A DNA stretch of 22,555 nt from RUG13409 sp045616985 (GTDB lineage Bacteria; Bacillota; Clostridia; Peptostreptococcales; Anaerovoracaceae), in NCBI GenBank assembly GCA_045616985.1, contig JAZLHU010000050.1, positions 1 through 22,555 on the forward strand, read 5' to 3'. The stretch's first letter is position 1. Every line of letters starts with the position of its first letter. The notes under the pieces were generated by a model, which had not been told where the DNA came from, did not search any database, and saw only the letters and a program-made list of their open reading frames with translations. A program made the translations under genes and the position numbers. This document shows, piece by piece, positions 7,112 through 14,273 of this stretch.

Positions 7112-8458
7112 TCAGCCGATACCACCCAGCAAAACCCCGGCAACAAGTGCAACTATTGACGCTGCACAAAATATGTATTTGCCGAGAATAATAAATCCTC
7201 TGCCGCGTGTTTTTTTTGCCCCCATATTGACCTGCTCCAGGGCAAATTCATCTCCGCCAATCCAGAAGAAGATGATCGCAGCAAGCAGTGCACCCAGTGG
7301 GCAAATATAGTTATTAACAACATCCATCCAATCAGATGCAATGCCCTGAATGAAGATGGCAACAATACATCCTACCACAATAGTTGAGATGGATGCAATC
7401 TGCCTGTTGAGCCAGAACTGTTCTTCCAGATAAGCAACGCCAACCTCGTACATATTGATGATAGAGGAAATTGCAGCAAATACAAAAAGTACAAAGAATA
7501 CGATTTCTATTATTCTGCCGCCCGGCATTGCGTTCATAACGTTTGCGAGGTAGATGAAAACAAGGCCCGGCCCGGAGGAATCGCAGGAAACTCCGCCTGC
7601 TGCCATTGCAGGAATAATTACGCATGCCGCAAGCAGTGAAGCCAGTGTATCAAAGACTGCGACCCTCGCCGCGGAGAACGGAATATCCTCATTATCCCGA
7701 AGATACGATCCATAGATTACCGAGCCGTTGCCTGCAACAGACAATGAAAAGAATGCCATACCAAATGCATAAATCCACGTATTGAGATCAAGAAGTCCAT
7801 TGGGATTTACGGATAAAATGTATTTATATCCTTCGGATGCTCCGGGGAGCGTTCCTACATAAACTGCAAGACCAAGAAGCAGGACAAAGAGCAGCGGCAT
7901 CAGAACCTTGTTGGCTTTTTCAATTCCGTTGGAAACACCAAACACCATGATAAGCATTGCAAGCAACGCCGCAATAATGATCCAGTTGTTATTTGAAAAT
8001 GATGCAGCGGTTTCAACACCGAATACATATCCAAGCCGATCCATATCTGTACCAAGAGCCATCAGCCTTCCGTCTATGGCCATAACTGCATATTTAACAA
8101 TCCAACCGAACACACAGGTATATCCGATAGCAAGACCTAAAGAACCGATAACAGGAACAACGCCTATTCCTCTTCCGAGGATTTCGCCCTTCCCTGACCT
8201 TTTTGTTACTGCACCGAACGACCCGATCGGACCCGCCTTACCAAATCTGCCGAGCGCAAATTCCTCCATAACACCGCTGTTTGCAACAAGCAGCACAAAT
8301 ATGAGATACGGGATGATGTATGTAAGACCTCCGTATTTTGAAACCATAATAGGGAAACGCCAGATGTTGCCGCAGCCTACTGCCGAACCGACACCCGCCA
8401 TAATAAAACCCCATGTGGATTTAAATGAATCTCTTGTTTTGTCCCTTCTTCTTAACAT
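7112..8458 (-). CDS. Na+-dependent amino acid transporter, NSS (neurotransmitter:sodium symporter) family, predicted for tryptophan
   Basis: A 448-residue membrane protein of the NSS/SNF family (LeuT fold) with about eleven or twelve hydrophobic segments. The family hallmark GSAVGCGNIWRFP is in the first helix, followed by GGLTYIIPYLIFVLLVANSGVMEEFALGR; the helix with AFGMAFFSLSVAGNGSVIYGSY and the segment VFVFAAISSIINMYEV are also typical. I chose the ATG at 8458 because a GGAGG lies 6 nt upstream; the longer reading from 8503 would run into the T-box terminator. Family members import amino acids with sodium; TnaT of Symbiobacterium is a tryptophan carrier. Here the T-box upstream has UGG as its likely specifier, which supports tryptophan as the substrate. 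Substrate is inferred from regulation, not from binding-site residues. Confidence 0.9.
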   Translation of the reverse strand: MLRRRDKTRDSFKSTWGFIMAGVGSAVGCGNIWRFPIMVSKYGGLTYIIPYLIFVLLVANSGVMEEFALGRFGKAGPIGSFGAVTKRSGKGEILGRGIGVVPVIGSLGLAIGYTCVFGWIVKYAVMAIDGRLMALGTDMDRLGYVFGVETAASFSNNNWIIIAALLAMLIMVFGVSNGIEKANKVLMPLLFVLLLGLAVYVGTLPGASEGYKYILSVNPNGLLDLNTWIYAFGMAFFSLSVAGNGSVIYGSYLRDNEDIPFSAARVAVFDTLASLLAACVIIPAMAAGGVSCDSSGPGLVFIYLANVMNAMPGGRIIEIVFFVLFVFAAISSIINMYEVGVAYLEEQFWLNRQIASISTIVVGCIVAIFIQGIASDWMDVVNNYICPLGALLAAIIFFWIGGDEFALEQVNMGAKKTRGRGFIILGKYIFCAASIVALVAGVLLGGIG

Positions 8459-8487
8459 AATATGCCTCCAAAAGGCAGGTGCAGAAT

Positions 8488-8526
8488 AAAAAAGCGCCCT
8501 CATCCCTTAAATACGGGACAAAGACG
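8488..8526 (-). terminator. T-box intrinsic terminator
   Basis: CGTCTTTGTCCC (8526-8515) pairs with GGGATGAGGGCG (8506-8495) over 12 bp, several of them G-U, and is followed by C and six T (8493-8488). Its 5' arm directly follows, and competes with, the antiterminator formed by the T-box sequence. Confidence 0.88.
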
Positions 8527-8705
8527 AAATTCTCTGCGGTGCCACCCGAATTGTCCTGCTGCCATCACAGCCGACCTCTCATCCAGTATGCCTCAAAAGT
8601 CCATTCACCGACTGCCTTGCCGCATCGCTTCCACCATCCGATGCTCTCTATACGCCTTGCCCTGCCGGATACTACTCTTTCTCACAGGCAACTTATTCAA
8701 TTACC
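8488..8705 (-). promoter_or_regulatory. T-box riboswitch (tRNA-Trp type) before the NSS transporter
   Basis: On the minus strand the 220-nt leader shows the T-box order: Stem I with the AGAGAG motif (about 8651-8646) and the GGTGGAAGC apical segment, a specifier loop with GAA-TGG-AC in which TGG (8603-8601) is the expected Trp codon, then the conserved T-box bulge GGTGGCACCGCAG (8546-8534) and a terminator. Uncharged tRNA-Trp would pair with the specifier and with the T-box bulge, favour the antiterminator and let transcription reach the transporter gene. T-box identity is sure; the specifier call rests on reading the loop position by eye. Confidence 0.93.
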
Positions 8706-8709
8706 CCAA

Positions 8710-8738
8710 ATGATACTCGCAAACAGAGGCTTTGTCAA
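8710..8738 (-). promoter_or_regulatory. Promoter of the T-box/NSS transporter unit
   Basis: A consensus TTGACA (8738-8733), an exact 17-nt spacer and TATCAT (8715-8710) on the minus strand. Transcription would start near 8703, just before T-box Stem I. It is back to back with the promoter at 8779-8787. Confidence 0.85.
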
Positions 8739-8778
8739 TGATTCCGAAGATTTTTCCATATACCATTGAAGGCTTTTA

Positions 8779-8787
8779 TGTTATAAT
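8779..8787 (+). promoter_or_regulatory. Extended -10 promoter of the small membrane protein gene
   Basis: TGTTATAAT, a perfect TATAAT (8782-8787) with the upstream TG. No good -35 is visible, as expected for an extended -10. The start codon is 39 nt downstream. Confidence 0.65.
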
Positions 8788-8826
8788 ACCGTTATACTTT
8801 TACTTTAAGCTATTGGAGGTTTTATT

Positions 8827-9219
8827 ATGGTTACCATGGCAGCTATTATTGAAGTGTATGCAATATTTTGTTGGTCAAGAAAGATCGGATTTAAAGGCTG
8901 GGAAATGTTTGTTCCCGGATATAATATTTATGCAATAGCCGAAAAAGCAACCGGCAAGGGCTTAAACTGCCTTTGGCTCTTACTTGCCATCATTCCTTTT
9001 ATAGGATGGCTTGCAGCTCTTATTCTTTTAATTGTTTGGGACATCAGGATTTGCAGAATGATTGCACAGGCGTATGGCGCTAAGACAATTTGGGTATTCC
9101 TTATCGAGCCGGTATATGTTCCGTACTTTGTATTCAGAGATGCTCCGAACTGCGATGATCCTGTAAACAGATTTGTGACAAAGCTCTTCAAGCTTGATGC
9201 AACAGTAGAAGTTCAGTAA
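8827..9219 (+). CDS. Small membrane protein, DUF5684-like
   Basis: A 130-residue protein with three hydrophobic segments (about residues 3-16, 47-72 and 86-102). The block KIGFKGWEMFVPGYNIYAIAEKA (residues 19-41) has the GW-(x)n-PxYNxY pattern of the small DUF5684 membrane family, whose role is unknown. The tail (residues 105-130) is soluble and lies after PNCDDPVNRF. The ATG has TTGGAGG 8 nt upstream and its own extended -10 promoter. It is the only plus-strand gene between 1120 and the right edge that looks intact. It converges on the MOSC-like gene and the two reading frames overlap by 7 bp, with no terminator between them. Family call is moderate; presence of the gene is sure. Confidence 0.8.
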   Translation: MVTMAAIIEVYAIFCWSRKIGFKGWEMFVPGYNIYAIAEKATGKGLNCLWLLLAIIPFIGWLAALILLIVWDIRICRMIAQAYGAKTIWVFLIEPVYVPYFVFRDAPNCDDPVNRFVTKLFKLDATVEVQ

Positions 9220-9482
9220 ATATACTCTCCAAAAGCCACATGGCTGTTTAATACACACGGCTTATTTGACAAGGTGCATTCATCAAAGCAGGGTTTTCCG
9301 ACCCTGCTTATTTTTATTGTCCTTCCTTCTATTTCAAGAACATCATCAACCCTTAATGTTGAATAATCAATGCCTTTTGTATAGAAATCTGCTTTAAATT
9401 TTTTTGTGCAGAGGCCGTCGAGCTTGCTCACTTCCTCTATAATCTCACTGGCCATCAGGCTTACTCCGGCTTTTTGTGACAT
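9213..9482 (-). CDS. Minimal MOSC-like protein
   Basis: An 89-residue protein that aligns by eye with the core of MOSC domains (sulfur-carrier fold of MOCO sulfurase C-terminal type): a helix starting VSLMASEIIEEVSK, then FYTKGIDYSTLRVDDVLEIEG, ISRVGKPC with the MOSC cysteine, and a Cys-containing end ECTLSNKPC with AFGEYI. The first third of usual MOSC proteins (about 50 residues before this core) is missing, so this is half to two-thirds of normal length. I prefer the ATG at 9482 because GAAGGA lies 6 nt before it; a longer reading from 9509 would overlap the upstream gene. It follows the radical SAM gene by 20 bp and is the last gene of the ychF run. Possible role: binding or passing sulfur, or partner of molybdenum enzymes; none are in the window. 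Confidence 0.65.
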   Translation of the reverse strand: MSQKAGVSLMASEIIEEVSKLDGLCTKKFKADFYTKGIDYSTLRVDDVLEIEGRTIKISRVGKPCFDECTLSNKPCVLNSHVAFGEYIY

Positions 9483-9502
9483 TCTGTTTCCTTCACTTTT
9501 GA

Positions 9503-11245
9503 TCAACAAATAATGCTTCCGATATCTGTTAAAGGATAGGTTTCAAAATACTTTACTTCGAGACCGCATTTTTTTATAAAGTCTTTTATCTTTTCATAAT
9601 CAGGATGAGCGGCGAGATTTCCGTTAAAGATGACTTCATCCCCCACTCTGCCGCCGGCGCCGCCGATAAATCCGTATTCGTAGCCTGGCAGGCTGACATG
9701 CCTTGGCTCTATAAGCAGGCATTCAATATCAGTATGCTCTGCGAGCACCGCCGCAATACCCTTATCCTCTGTTATTACATGATTATCATCCACAACAACG
9801 AGATTGCATTTTATATAGCCTTGCTTCAGGCTGATGTTTTCAAGACCGTTCTTTGCAGCTTCATCAGAAAGTGCCTTTGCTCTTTCAATCAGTTTTTTGT
9901 CAGTATATTTACTGCACAGAAAATACTTTCCGACTCTTGCTGCATTATATAACACATCCTTTGGATATTCCGCCGCCAGGGCTTTGGCTTCTCCAAAGAA
10001 AATATTCTGCACTTCGGAAAAACCGTGCAGACTGCACATGTATATATCCGGATGGCAGGCGATAGGCTTTGCAACATCTGCATCAGCGTTAACAAAACAA
10101 ACATCAAGATTCTTTTCTTTCAGATAAGAAACAAGCTGCTTGTTGGCTTTCTTTGATACATACACCTCCGGCATTGCAAATACTTCTATACAATCGAAAA
10201 TATCTTTTGAAGCAGTATCAAAATCAATTAAATCATTCGTTACAAACTTAAACTCAAACTGCGTATATTTTTCTTCGAAAAACTTTTTATTACAAGCCTT
10301 GTGGCCTACCGCAGCATTAAGAATTTCTTCGGGCGCACTGATTATCAGCTTGCGCTTCCGACAGCGGTATTTTTTATCTTGATCAGCGCAAACACAAAGC
10401 TTTTTAAGCTGCTCTTCAATTTTATCTCTTGCAATTACGCCTTCAACAATCTGCCCGACTGCAGGATGATATCCGTAAAGAATAAGATCGCTCCCGTTAT
10501 TGATAAGAGATGTTGCCTTTAGTCCGACGCGCATTACATAAATGTCTGCATCCGTTAAGGCTTTATACATATCAACCGCCGTTTTAAGAAGCTCTGCTTC
10601 CTCAAACGGTTTGTATGTTCCCTCTTTGTACATATCTGCCAAAGCAGTTCCGCTGATTACAACAGTCGGATAGATCCTTGCAAGTGCAGGGCCGATTGCG
10701 ATGGTCTTTCTTACAGACTCCATGCAGGCATCATAAGAATCTCCCGGAAGACCTATCATAAGCTGAATACCGAGTATAAATCCGTATTCTTTGATAAGCC
10801 TGCAGGCATCGTAAACGCAGGCTTCGCTGTGACCTCTTTTTGATTTATCCAAGACCTTTTGATCAAAGGATTGAACTCCAAGCTCAATAACATCAACACC
10901 GTATTTTTTGAGATTATCAAGAATTTCTTTATTGATGTAGTCCGGCCGAGTTGACAGATGAATCTTATCAATGAGTCCTCTGTCTTTATATTCTTTTGCT
11001 ACAGAAAGGAAAGCACTTTGTTCTTCGATCGGAATGCCCGTAAAGCTTCCGCCAAAAAATGAAACCTCAATTTCATTGAGGTTTCTGTTTTTAAGTGTCG
11101 GAAGATAGCTTTCAATGATCTGCCTTGCCCCATCGGGAGTGATATCCGCCTCTCTTGCGGTTATTGCCCTTTGATTGCAAAATACGCAGGCATTGCTGCA
11201 GCCTCTGTGCGGTATGAAGATCGGAATTATAGCGTGCTTTTTCAT
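9503..11245 (-). CDS. Radical SAM protein (Elp3-like) fused to a DUF6873 GME-fold domain
   Basis: A 580-residue fusion. Residues 1-280 are a radical SAM enzyme of the Elp3/coproporphyrinogen-oxidase-like group: the 4Fe-4S motif CSNACVFC (Cys16, Cys20, Cys23), GGSFTG (65-70), STRPD (98-102), ELGVQSFD (121-128) and QLMIGLPGD (161-169). No acetyltransferase domain follows, so it is not a true Elp3. Residues 280-350 are a linker with several Cys. Residues from about 355 to the end resemble DUF6873, a family with the guanidino-modifying-enzyme fold: CHPD (397-400), GYIKCNLVVVDD (476-487), ITEDKGI (491-497), PGYEYGFIGGAGG (520-532) and PLTDIGSI (571-578). The last residue is Cys580. It starts 6 bp after the flavin reductase stop, with a poor ribosome binding site, so translation is probably coupled. 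Substrate unknown. The two parts are usually separate proteins in my knowledge. Confidence 0.85.
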   Translation of the reverse strand: MKKHAIIPIFIPHRGCSNACVFCNQRAITAREADITPDGARQIIESYLPTLKNRNLNEIEVSFFGGSFTGIPIEEQSAFLSVAKEYKDRGLIDKIHLSTRPDYINKEILDNLKKYGVDVIELGVQSFDQKVLDKSKRGHSEACVYDACRLIKEYGFILGIQLMIGLPGDSYDACMESVRKTIAIGPALARIYPTVVISGTALADMYKEGTYKPFEEAELLKTAVDMYKALTDADIYVMRVGLKATSLINNGSDLILYGYHPAVGQIVEGVIARDKIEEQLKKLCVCADQDKKYRCRKRKLIISAPEEILNAAVGHKACNKKFFEEKYTQFEFKFVTNDLIDFDTASKDIFDCIEVFAMPEVYVSKKANKQLVSYLKEKNLDVCFVNADADVAKPIACHPDIYMCSLHGFSEVQNIFFGEAKALAAEYPKDVLYNAARVGKYFLCSKYTDKKLIERAKALSDEAAKNGLENISLKQGYIKCNLVVVDDNHVITEDKGIAAVLAEHTDIECLLIEPRHVSLPGYEYGFIGGAGGRVGDEVIFNGNLAAHPDYEKIKDFIKKCGLEVKYFETYPLTDIGSIIC

Positions 11246-11251
11246 ATCTTG

Positions 11252-11902
11252 CTATTTCTTTTCTTCTTTCTTTTCTTTGCCAAAATGCGCCTTCTTGCCG
11301 CCGGAGGGTTTACCTTCAGCCTTGCGCTTTTTAGCAGTCTTTTTCTTCATTACGGAATAGCCGAAGGTTCCGAGTCTCTTGTCTTTTACCTTGTAGTATT
11401 CGCCATGGATGAAACTTACAAGGTCGGCTTTTTCATATGCGATTCTTCCGCTCTTTTGCATCAGCTTTTCGTCAATATGAACGGCAACGATTTCCGCCAT
11501 GAACATTTCATGGCTCCCTAAAAGCTTGCTGCCTACGACCTTGCATTCAAGATTGATCGGGCTCTCCTTGATCATCGGGCATGAAACCACGTCGCCTTTA
11601 AGCTTTGTCAGGTGCATGCTTTCGAACTTATCTTCTTTTGCGCCGGTTCTGCATCCGCAGTAATCCATTGCGTAAACAAGATCTTCGCCGACAAGGTTGA
11701 TAACAAATTCTTTGCTCTTTTTAATGATTGGATAGGAGTATCTGTTTGGTCTTACGCTGATGTAGGTCATGGGCGGATCGGAATTGATGATACCGGTCCA
11801 TGCAATGGTAATGATGTTGTCTTTTCTGCCGTCACTGCAGCTTACCATGACCGCAGGAAGCGGCGCCAGGAGTGTGCCCGGCTTAACAGAAATCTTTCCC
11901 AT
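11252..11902 (-). CDS. Flavin reductase-like FMN-binding protein with a basic tail
   Basis: A 216-residue protein of the flavin reductase-like split-barrel family: KPGTLLAPLPAVMVSC, then NIITIAWTGIINSDPPMTYISVRPNRYSYPII and FVINLVGEDL are the usual FMN-binding region, and the later SCPMIKESPINLECKVVG and HEMFMAEIVAVHIDE match the barrel end. Such proteins bind FMN and reduce it or act as small oxidoreductases; the partner is unknown. After residue 183 comes a tail of about 32 residues that is almost all Lys, Gly and Glu, which the family usually lacks. I chose the ATG at 11902 since AAGGAGG lies 5 nt upstream. It begins 10 bp after ychF and ends 6 bp before the radical SAM gene, so the three are one operon; it could supply electrons to the Fe-S enzyme (inference). 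Confidence 0.88.
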   Translation of the reverse strand: MGKISVKPGTLLAPLPAVMVSCSDGRKDNIITIAWTGIINSDPPMTYISVRPNRYSYPIIKKSKEFVINLVGEDLVYAMDYCGCRTGAKEDKFESMHLTKLKGDVVSCPMIKESPINLECKVVGSKLLGSHEMFMAEIVAVHIDEKLMQKSGRIAYEKADLVSFIHGEYYKVKDKRLGTFGYSVMKKKTAKKRKAEGKPSGGKKAHFGKEKKEEKK

Positions 11903-11912
11903 AAATGCCTCC

Positions 11913-13010
11913 TTATACATTGAACAAGAAGTTTACTATATCTCCGTCTTTCATAACATATTCCTTGCCTTCGGATCTTAAGAAGCCCTTTTCTCTGGCA
12001 GTCCCCATAGATCCTCCGACTTCCATAAACTTATCGTAAGCAATTGTCTCAGCTCTGATAAAGCCTCTCTCAAAGTCTGTATGGATCTTTCCTGCTGCCT
12101 GCGGAGCTTTGGTCCCGTTCCTGATGGTCCAAGCCCTGCATTCATCTTCTCCTGCTGTCAGGAAGGAAATAAGGTTAAGCAATTTATATGATGCAGTAAT
12201 CAACTGGTCAAGACCGCTTTGTGTAATTCCGAGTTCCTCAAGGAACATTGTCTTTTCCTCATCCTCAAGCTCTGCAACCTCTGCTTCGACACCTGCACAG
12301 ATAACAACTGTTTCGGAATTCTCCTTTGCTGCAATTTCCCGAACTGCTTTTACAAATTTATTGTCTGAGTAATCTGCAAGATCGCCCTCGGCAACATTTG
12401 CAACGTAAATAATCGGCTTATACGAAAGAAGACCAAGACTCTTTACAAATTCCGCATCATCGTCATCAAACTCCATGGCACGGGCGTTTTTGCCTTCAGA
12501 AAGCCACTGATAAATGCTTTCCATAATGCCGCATGCAGCAAGCTGCTCCTTGTTTCCGCCCTTCATGGAAGCCTTTGCTTTTGCGATTCTTCTTTCAAGG
12601 ATTTCCATATCGGAAAGAATAAGCTCCGTGTTGATCGTTTCAATGTCTGATGCAGGATCTATTCTGCCGTCAACATGAACGATGTTTGCGTTTTCAAAGC
12701 ACCGAACAACATGAACAATTGCCTCGACCTCGCGGATATGACCGAGAAACTGATTCCCAAGTCCTTCGCCTTTGCTTGCACCCTTTACAAGACCTGCAAT
12801 ATCGCAGAACTCAATGGTTGCATAGGTGGTTTTTTTCGAATTATATATTTCGTGCAGCTTTGTTACACGCTCATCCGGAACGATTACAACGCCTATATTC
12901 GGCTCGATGGTGCAGAACGGATAGTTTGCAGCTTCTGCGCCTGCTTTTGTAATTGCATTGAAGAGCGTGCTCTTGCCTACGTTTGGAAGACCTACGATAC
13001 CGAGCTTCAT
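11913..13010 (-). CDS. ychF: Redox-regulated ATPase YchF (Obg-like)
   Basis: A 365-residue P-loop protein of full normal length. The Walker A GLPNVGKST (residues 6-14), the G3 region DIAGLVKGAS and NVAE in place of the GTPase NKxD are the marks of YchF/OLA1, which prefers ATP over GTP. The C-terminal part, with FLTAGEDECRAWTIRNGTKAPQAAGKIHTDFE and ending in DGDIVNFLFNV, is the TGS domain. YchF binds the ribosome and takes part in stress and redox control of translation. The ATG has AAGGAG 8 nt upstream. The promoter lies at 13055-13083, inside the end of the previous operon. It leads an operon with the flavin reductase and the radical SAM fusion. Confidence 0.97.
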   Translation of the reverse strand: MKLGIVGLPNVGKSTLFNAITKAGAEAANYPFCTIEPNIGVVIVPDERVTKLHEIYNSKKTTYATIEFCDIAGLVKGASKGEGLGNQFLGHIREVEAIVHVVRCFENANIVHVDGRIDPASDIETINTELILSDMEILERRIAKAKASMKGGNKEQLAACGIMESIYQWLSEGKNARAMEFDDDDAEFVKSLGLLSYKPIIYVANVAEGDLADYSDNKFVKAVREIAAKENSETVVICAGVEAEVAELEDEEKTMFLEELGITQSGLDQLITASYKLLNLISFLTAGEDECRAWTIRNGTKAPQAAGKIHTDFERGFIRAETIAYDKFMEVGGSMGTAREKGFLRSEGKEYVMKDGDIVNFLFNV

Positions 13011-13035
13011 AAGTTTGTCTCCTTAATTTTATTAT

Positions 13036-13067
13036 TAAAAAAGTGGTATTAATTATTATACCACTTT
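13036..13067 (-). terminator. Terminator of the MarR/amidoligase operon
   Basis: AAAGTGGTAT pairs exactly with ATACCACTTT (10 bp, 8-nt loop), followed on the minus strand by a T run. It begins 18 nt after the stop codon at 13085. The 5' arm and loop also carry the -10 of the ychF promoter. Confidence 0.85.
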
Positions 13068-13083
13068 GATTATTATTGCTCAA
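13055..13083 (-). promoter_or_regulatory. ychF promoter embedded in the upstream terminator
   Basis: On the minus strand, TTGAGC (13083-13078), a 17-nt spacer and TGG-TATAAT with the -10 at 13060-13055. The start point would be near 13048, in the hairpin loop, so the ychF transcript would keep only the 3' arm and not be terminated. Confidence 0.65.
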
Positions 13084-13084
13084 A

Positions 13085-13759
13085 TTAAGATTGTTTTTTA
13101 GCTTCCTCATATGCATCGCAAAAGAATTCAATATCATCCCAGGAAAGATTCAGTGTCCTTACCTCTACAAGCCTTGGCTTTAAAAAGTTTATACCACAGT
13201 ATTTTGCCCCGACGGTATTTTGATAAGCAATATAGTCAGCATAAGATTTCTTTGAACCATCTGCATTCAGAATAGTTTCATTGAAATCCTTTTTGTATTT
13301 GCTGTGGCTGAAGCGCCCGCTGTCGTACCTTCCGTCACTAAGGACATTATAGAAGCTTTCCTTAAGCCTTTCGTCTGCCCTGAAATTGGCGTGGATCCCG
13401 CAATTATCATCAAACACAAAGTTTTCGTAAAAGCTTAATATATCAACGATACCTTCAAAGATCGGCTTAAGCTCCTCTCTGAAAAACGGATTTAAAACTA
13501 TTTCGATATTTAAAAACTTGCCGATGCTGTCGTCTATTACAAATTTACCTCTGTTTCCGACAAATTCCTTAATCTTTTTTAATCCGGTTGCAATGTAGAC
13601 TCTGCACCGGGGCTCGTATACTACGCCAAATTCAATTTCCAGTCCGCACCCGTCAACATCAAAGAATTCCTTGTTGTGCTTGTCCCGGATGTTCAGAATT
13701 TTCATATACTGCTTTTTATCTTTGTTTTCCTGAATAGTCCCTTTTACCTTGTTAATCAC
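13085..13759 (-). CDS. Amidoligase-like protein (glutamine synthetase/GCS2 fold)
   Basis: A 224-residue soluble protein whose motif order resembles the amidoligase family (ATP-dependent peptide/amide-bond makers related to glutamate-cysteine ligase): GLEIEFG (39-45), IDDSIG (75-80), NIEIVLNP (84-91), NCGIHANF (119-126), KYCGIN (186-191) and VEVRTLN (198-204). The usual GxHVH is here GIHAN, with one His kept. It is shorter than most members. The start is GTG at 13759, with GGAAAGGGA about 5 nt upstream; an internal ATG at 13705 has no ribosome binding site. It is 28 bp after the marR stop and shares its promoter, so its expression is likely ligand-controlled. Substrate unknown; I call the fold from motifs only. 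Confidence 0.65.
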   Translation of the reverse strand: MINKVKGTIQENKDKKQYMKILNIRDKHNKEFFDVDGCGLEIEFGVVYEPRCRVYIATGLKKIKEFVGNRGKFVIDDSIGKFLNIEIVLNPFFREELKPIFEGIVDILSFYENFVFDDNCGIHANFRADERLKESFYNVLSDGRYDSGRFSHSKYKKDFNETILNADGSKKSYADYIAYQNTVGAKYCGINFLKPRLVEVRTLNLSWDDIEFFCDAYEEAKKQS

Positions 13760-13787
13760 TTGCTTCCCTTTCCTCTTATCTTTTACC

Positions 13788-14237
13788 CTATCTCCTTACT
13801 GTTCTTTCCAATCGAATTTGTGCCCCCGTCTTTACAAATTCCGAAAAGAGCTCTACAAAAAGGCTGGACTTTTCTTTGCCCATCCTTTTAAATATTTCAT
13901 CAATGTATGCATGATATTTATTGGTCAGTTCCTGTCGGTAATTTACTCCGGATTCACTCAGCCTGACTATTATTTTTCTGTGATCATGCTCATCAGGAAT
14001 GCGCTCAATATATCCTGATTCCTCCATGTGATTCAGCAAAACCGCCATCTGCGCCGATGAGATCGACAGATCTTCTGCAATTTTGTTTGGATGAGCATCG
14101 CCGCCGCAATTATTGATATAGGTCAGTATTTGTGCGACATTTACTGCTTTTTGCGCAAAGGCTCTTAAATAGTCTCTGTATTCCTGACTGGATCTTGTAT
14201 CAATAAATGATTGTGCTATTTGTGATTCCTGTTCCAT
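13788..14237 (-). CDS. MarR family transcriptional regulator
   Basis: A 149-residue winged-helix protein of MarR type. The recognition part reads AEDLSISSAQMAVLLNHMEESGYIERIPDEHDHRKIIVRLSESG (about residues 54-97), with the wing motif DEHDHRKIIVRL that is standard for MarR. The N-terminal and C-terminal helices form the dimer. Proteins of this kind repress their own operon and release DNA on binding a small phenolic or other ligand. The ATG has GGAAAGGAT upstream. A dyad (14258-14272) just after its own -10 is a likely autoregulatory operator. It leads the operon with the amidoligase-like gene, which is therefore its probable target. Confidence 0.93.
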   Translation of the reverse strand: MEQESQIAQSFIDTRSSQEYRDYLRAFAQKAVNVAQILTYINNCGGDAHPNKIAEDLSISSAQMAVLLNHMEESGYIERIPDEHDHRKIIVRLSESGVNYRQELTNKYHAYIDEIFKRMGKEKSSLFVELFSEFVKTGAQIRLERTVRR

Positions 14238-14257
14238 AAAGCATCCTTTCCGAATTA

Positions 14258-14272
14258 ACTAACACTATTAGT
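14258..14272 (-). promoter_or_regulatory. Putative MarR operator
   Basis: ACTAA-N5-TTAGT, a perfect dyad 1 bp past the -10 and over the expected start point of marR transcription, set inside an AT-rich frame TTAACTAACACTATTAGTAA. Position and symmetry fit autorepression. The link to this MarR is inferred. Confidence 0.55.
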
Positions 14273-14273
14273 A

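Noticed and set aside
7908..8489. 193-codon plus-strand frame opposite the NSS transporter
   Set aside because: It mirrors the hydrophobic codons of the real gene (Pro/Thr/Ile-rich) and has no start signals.
8459..8503. Upstream start for the NSS transporter (15 extra residues)
   Set aside because: The extra codons overlap the T-box terminator tail, whereas the ATG at 8458 has a perfect GGAGG.
8479..8769. 96-codon plus-strand frame in the T-box leader
   Set aside because: It lies on the strand opposite a well-defined T-box and crosses the divergent promoter.
9503..11245. True Elp3 (tRNA wobble uridine enzyme)
   Set aside because: The acetyltransferase domain and the typical tRNA-binding parts are absent; the second half is another fold.
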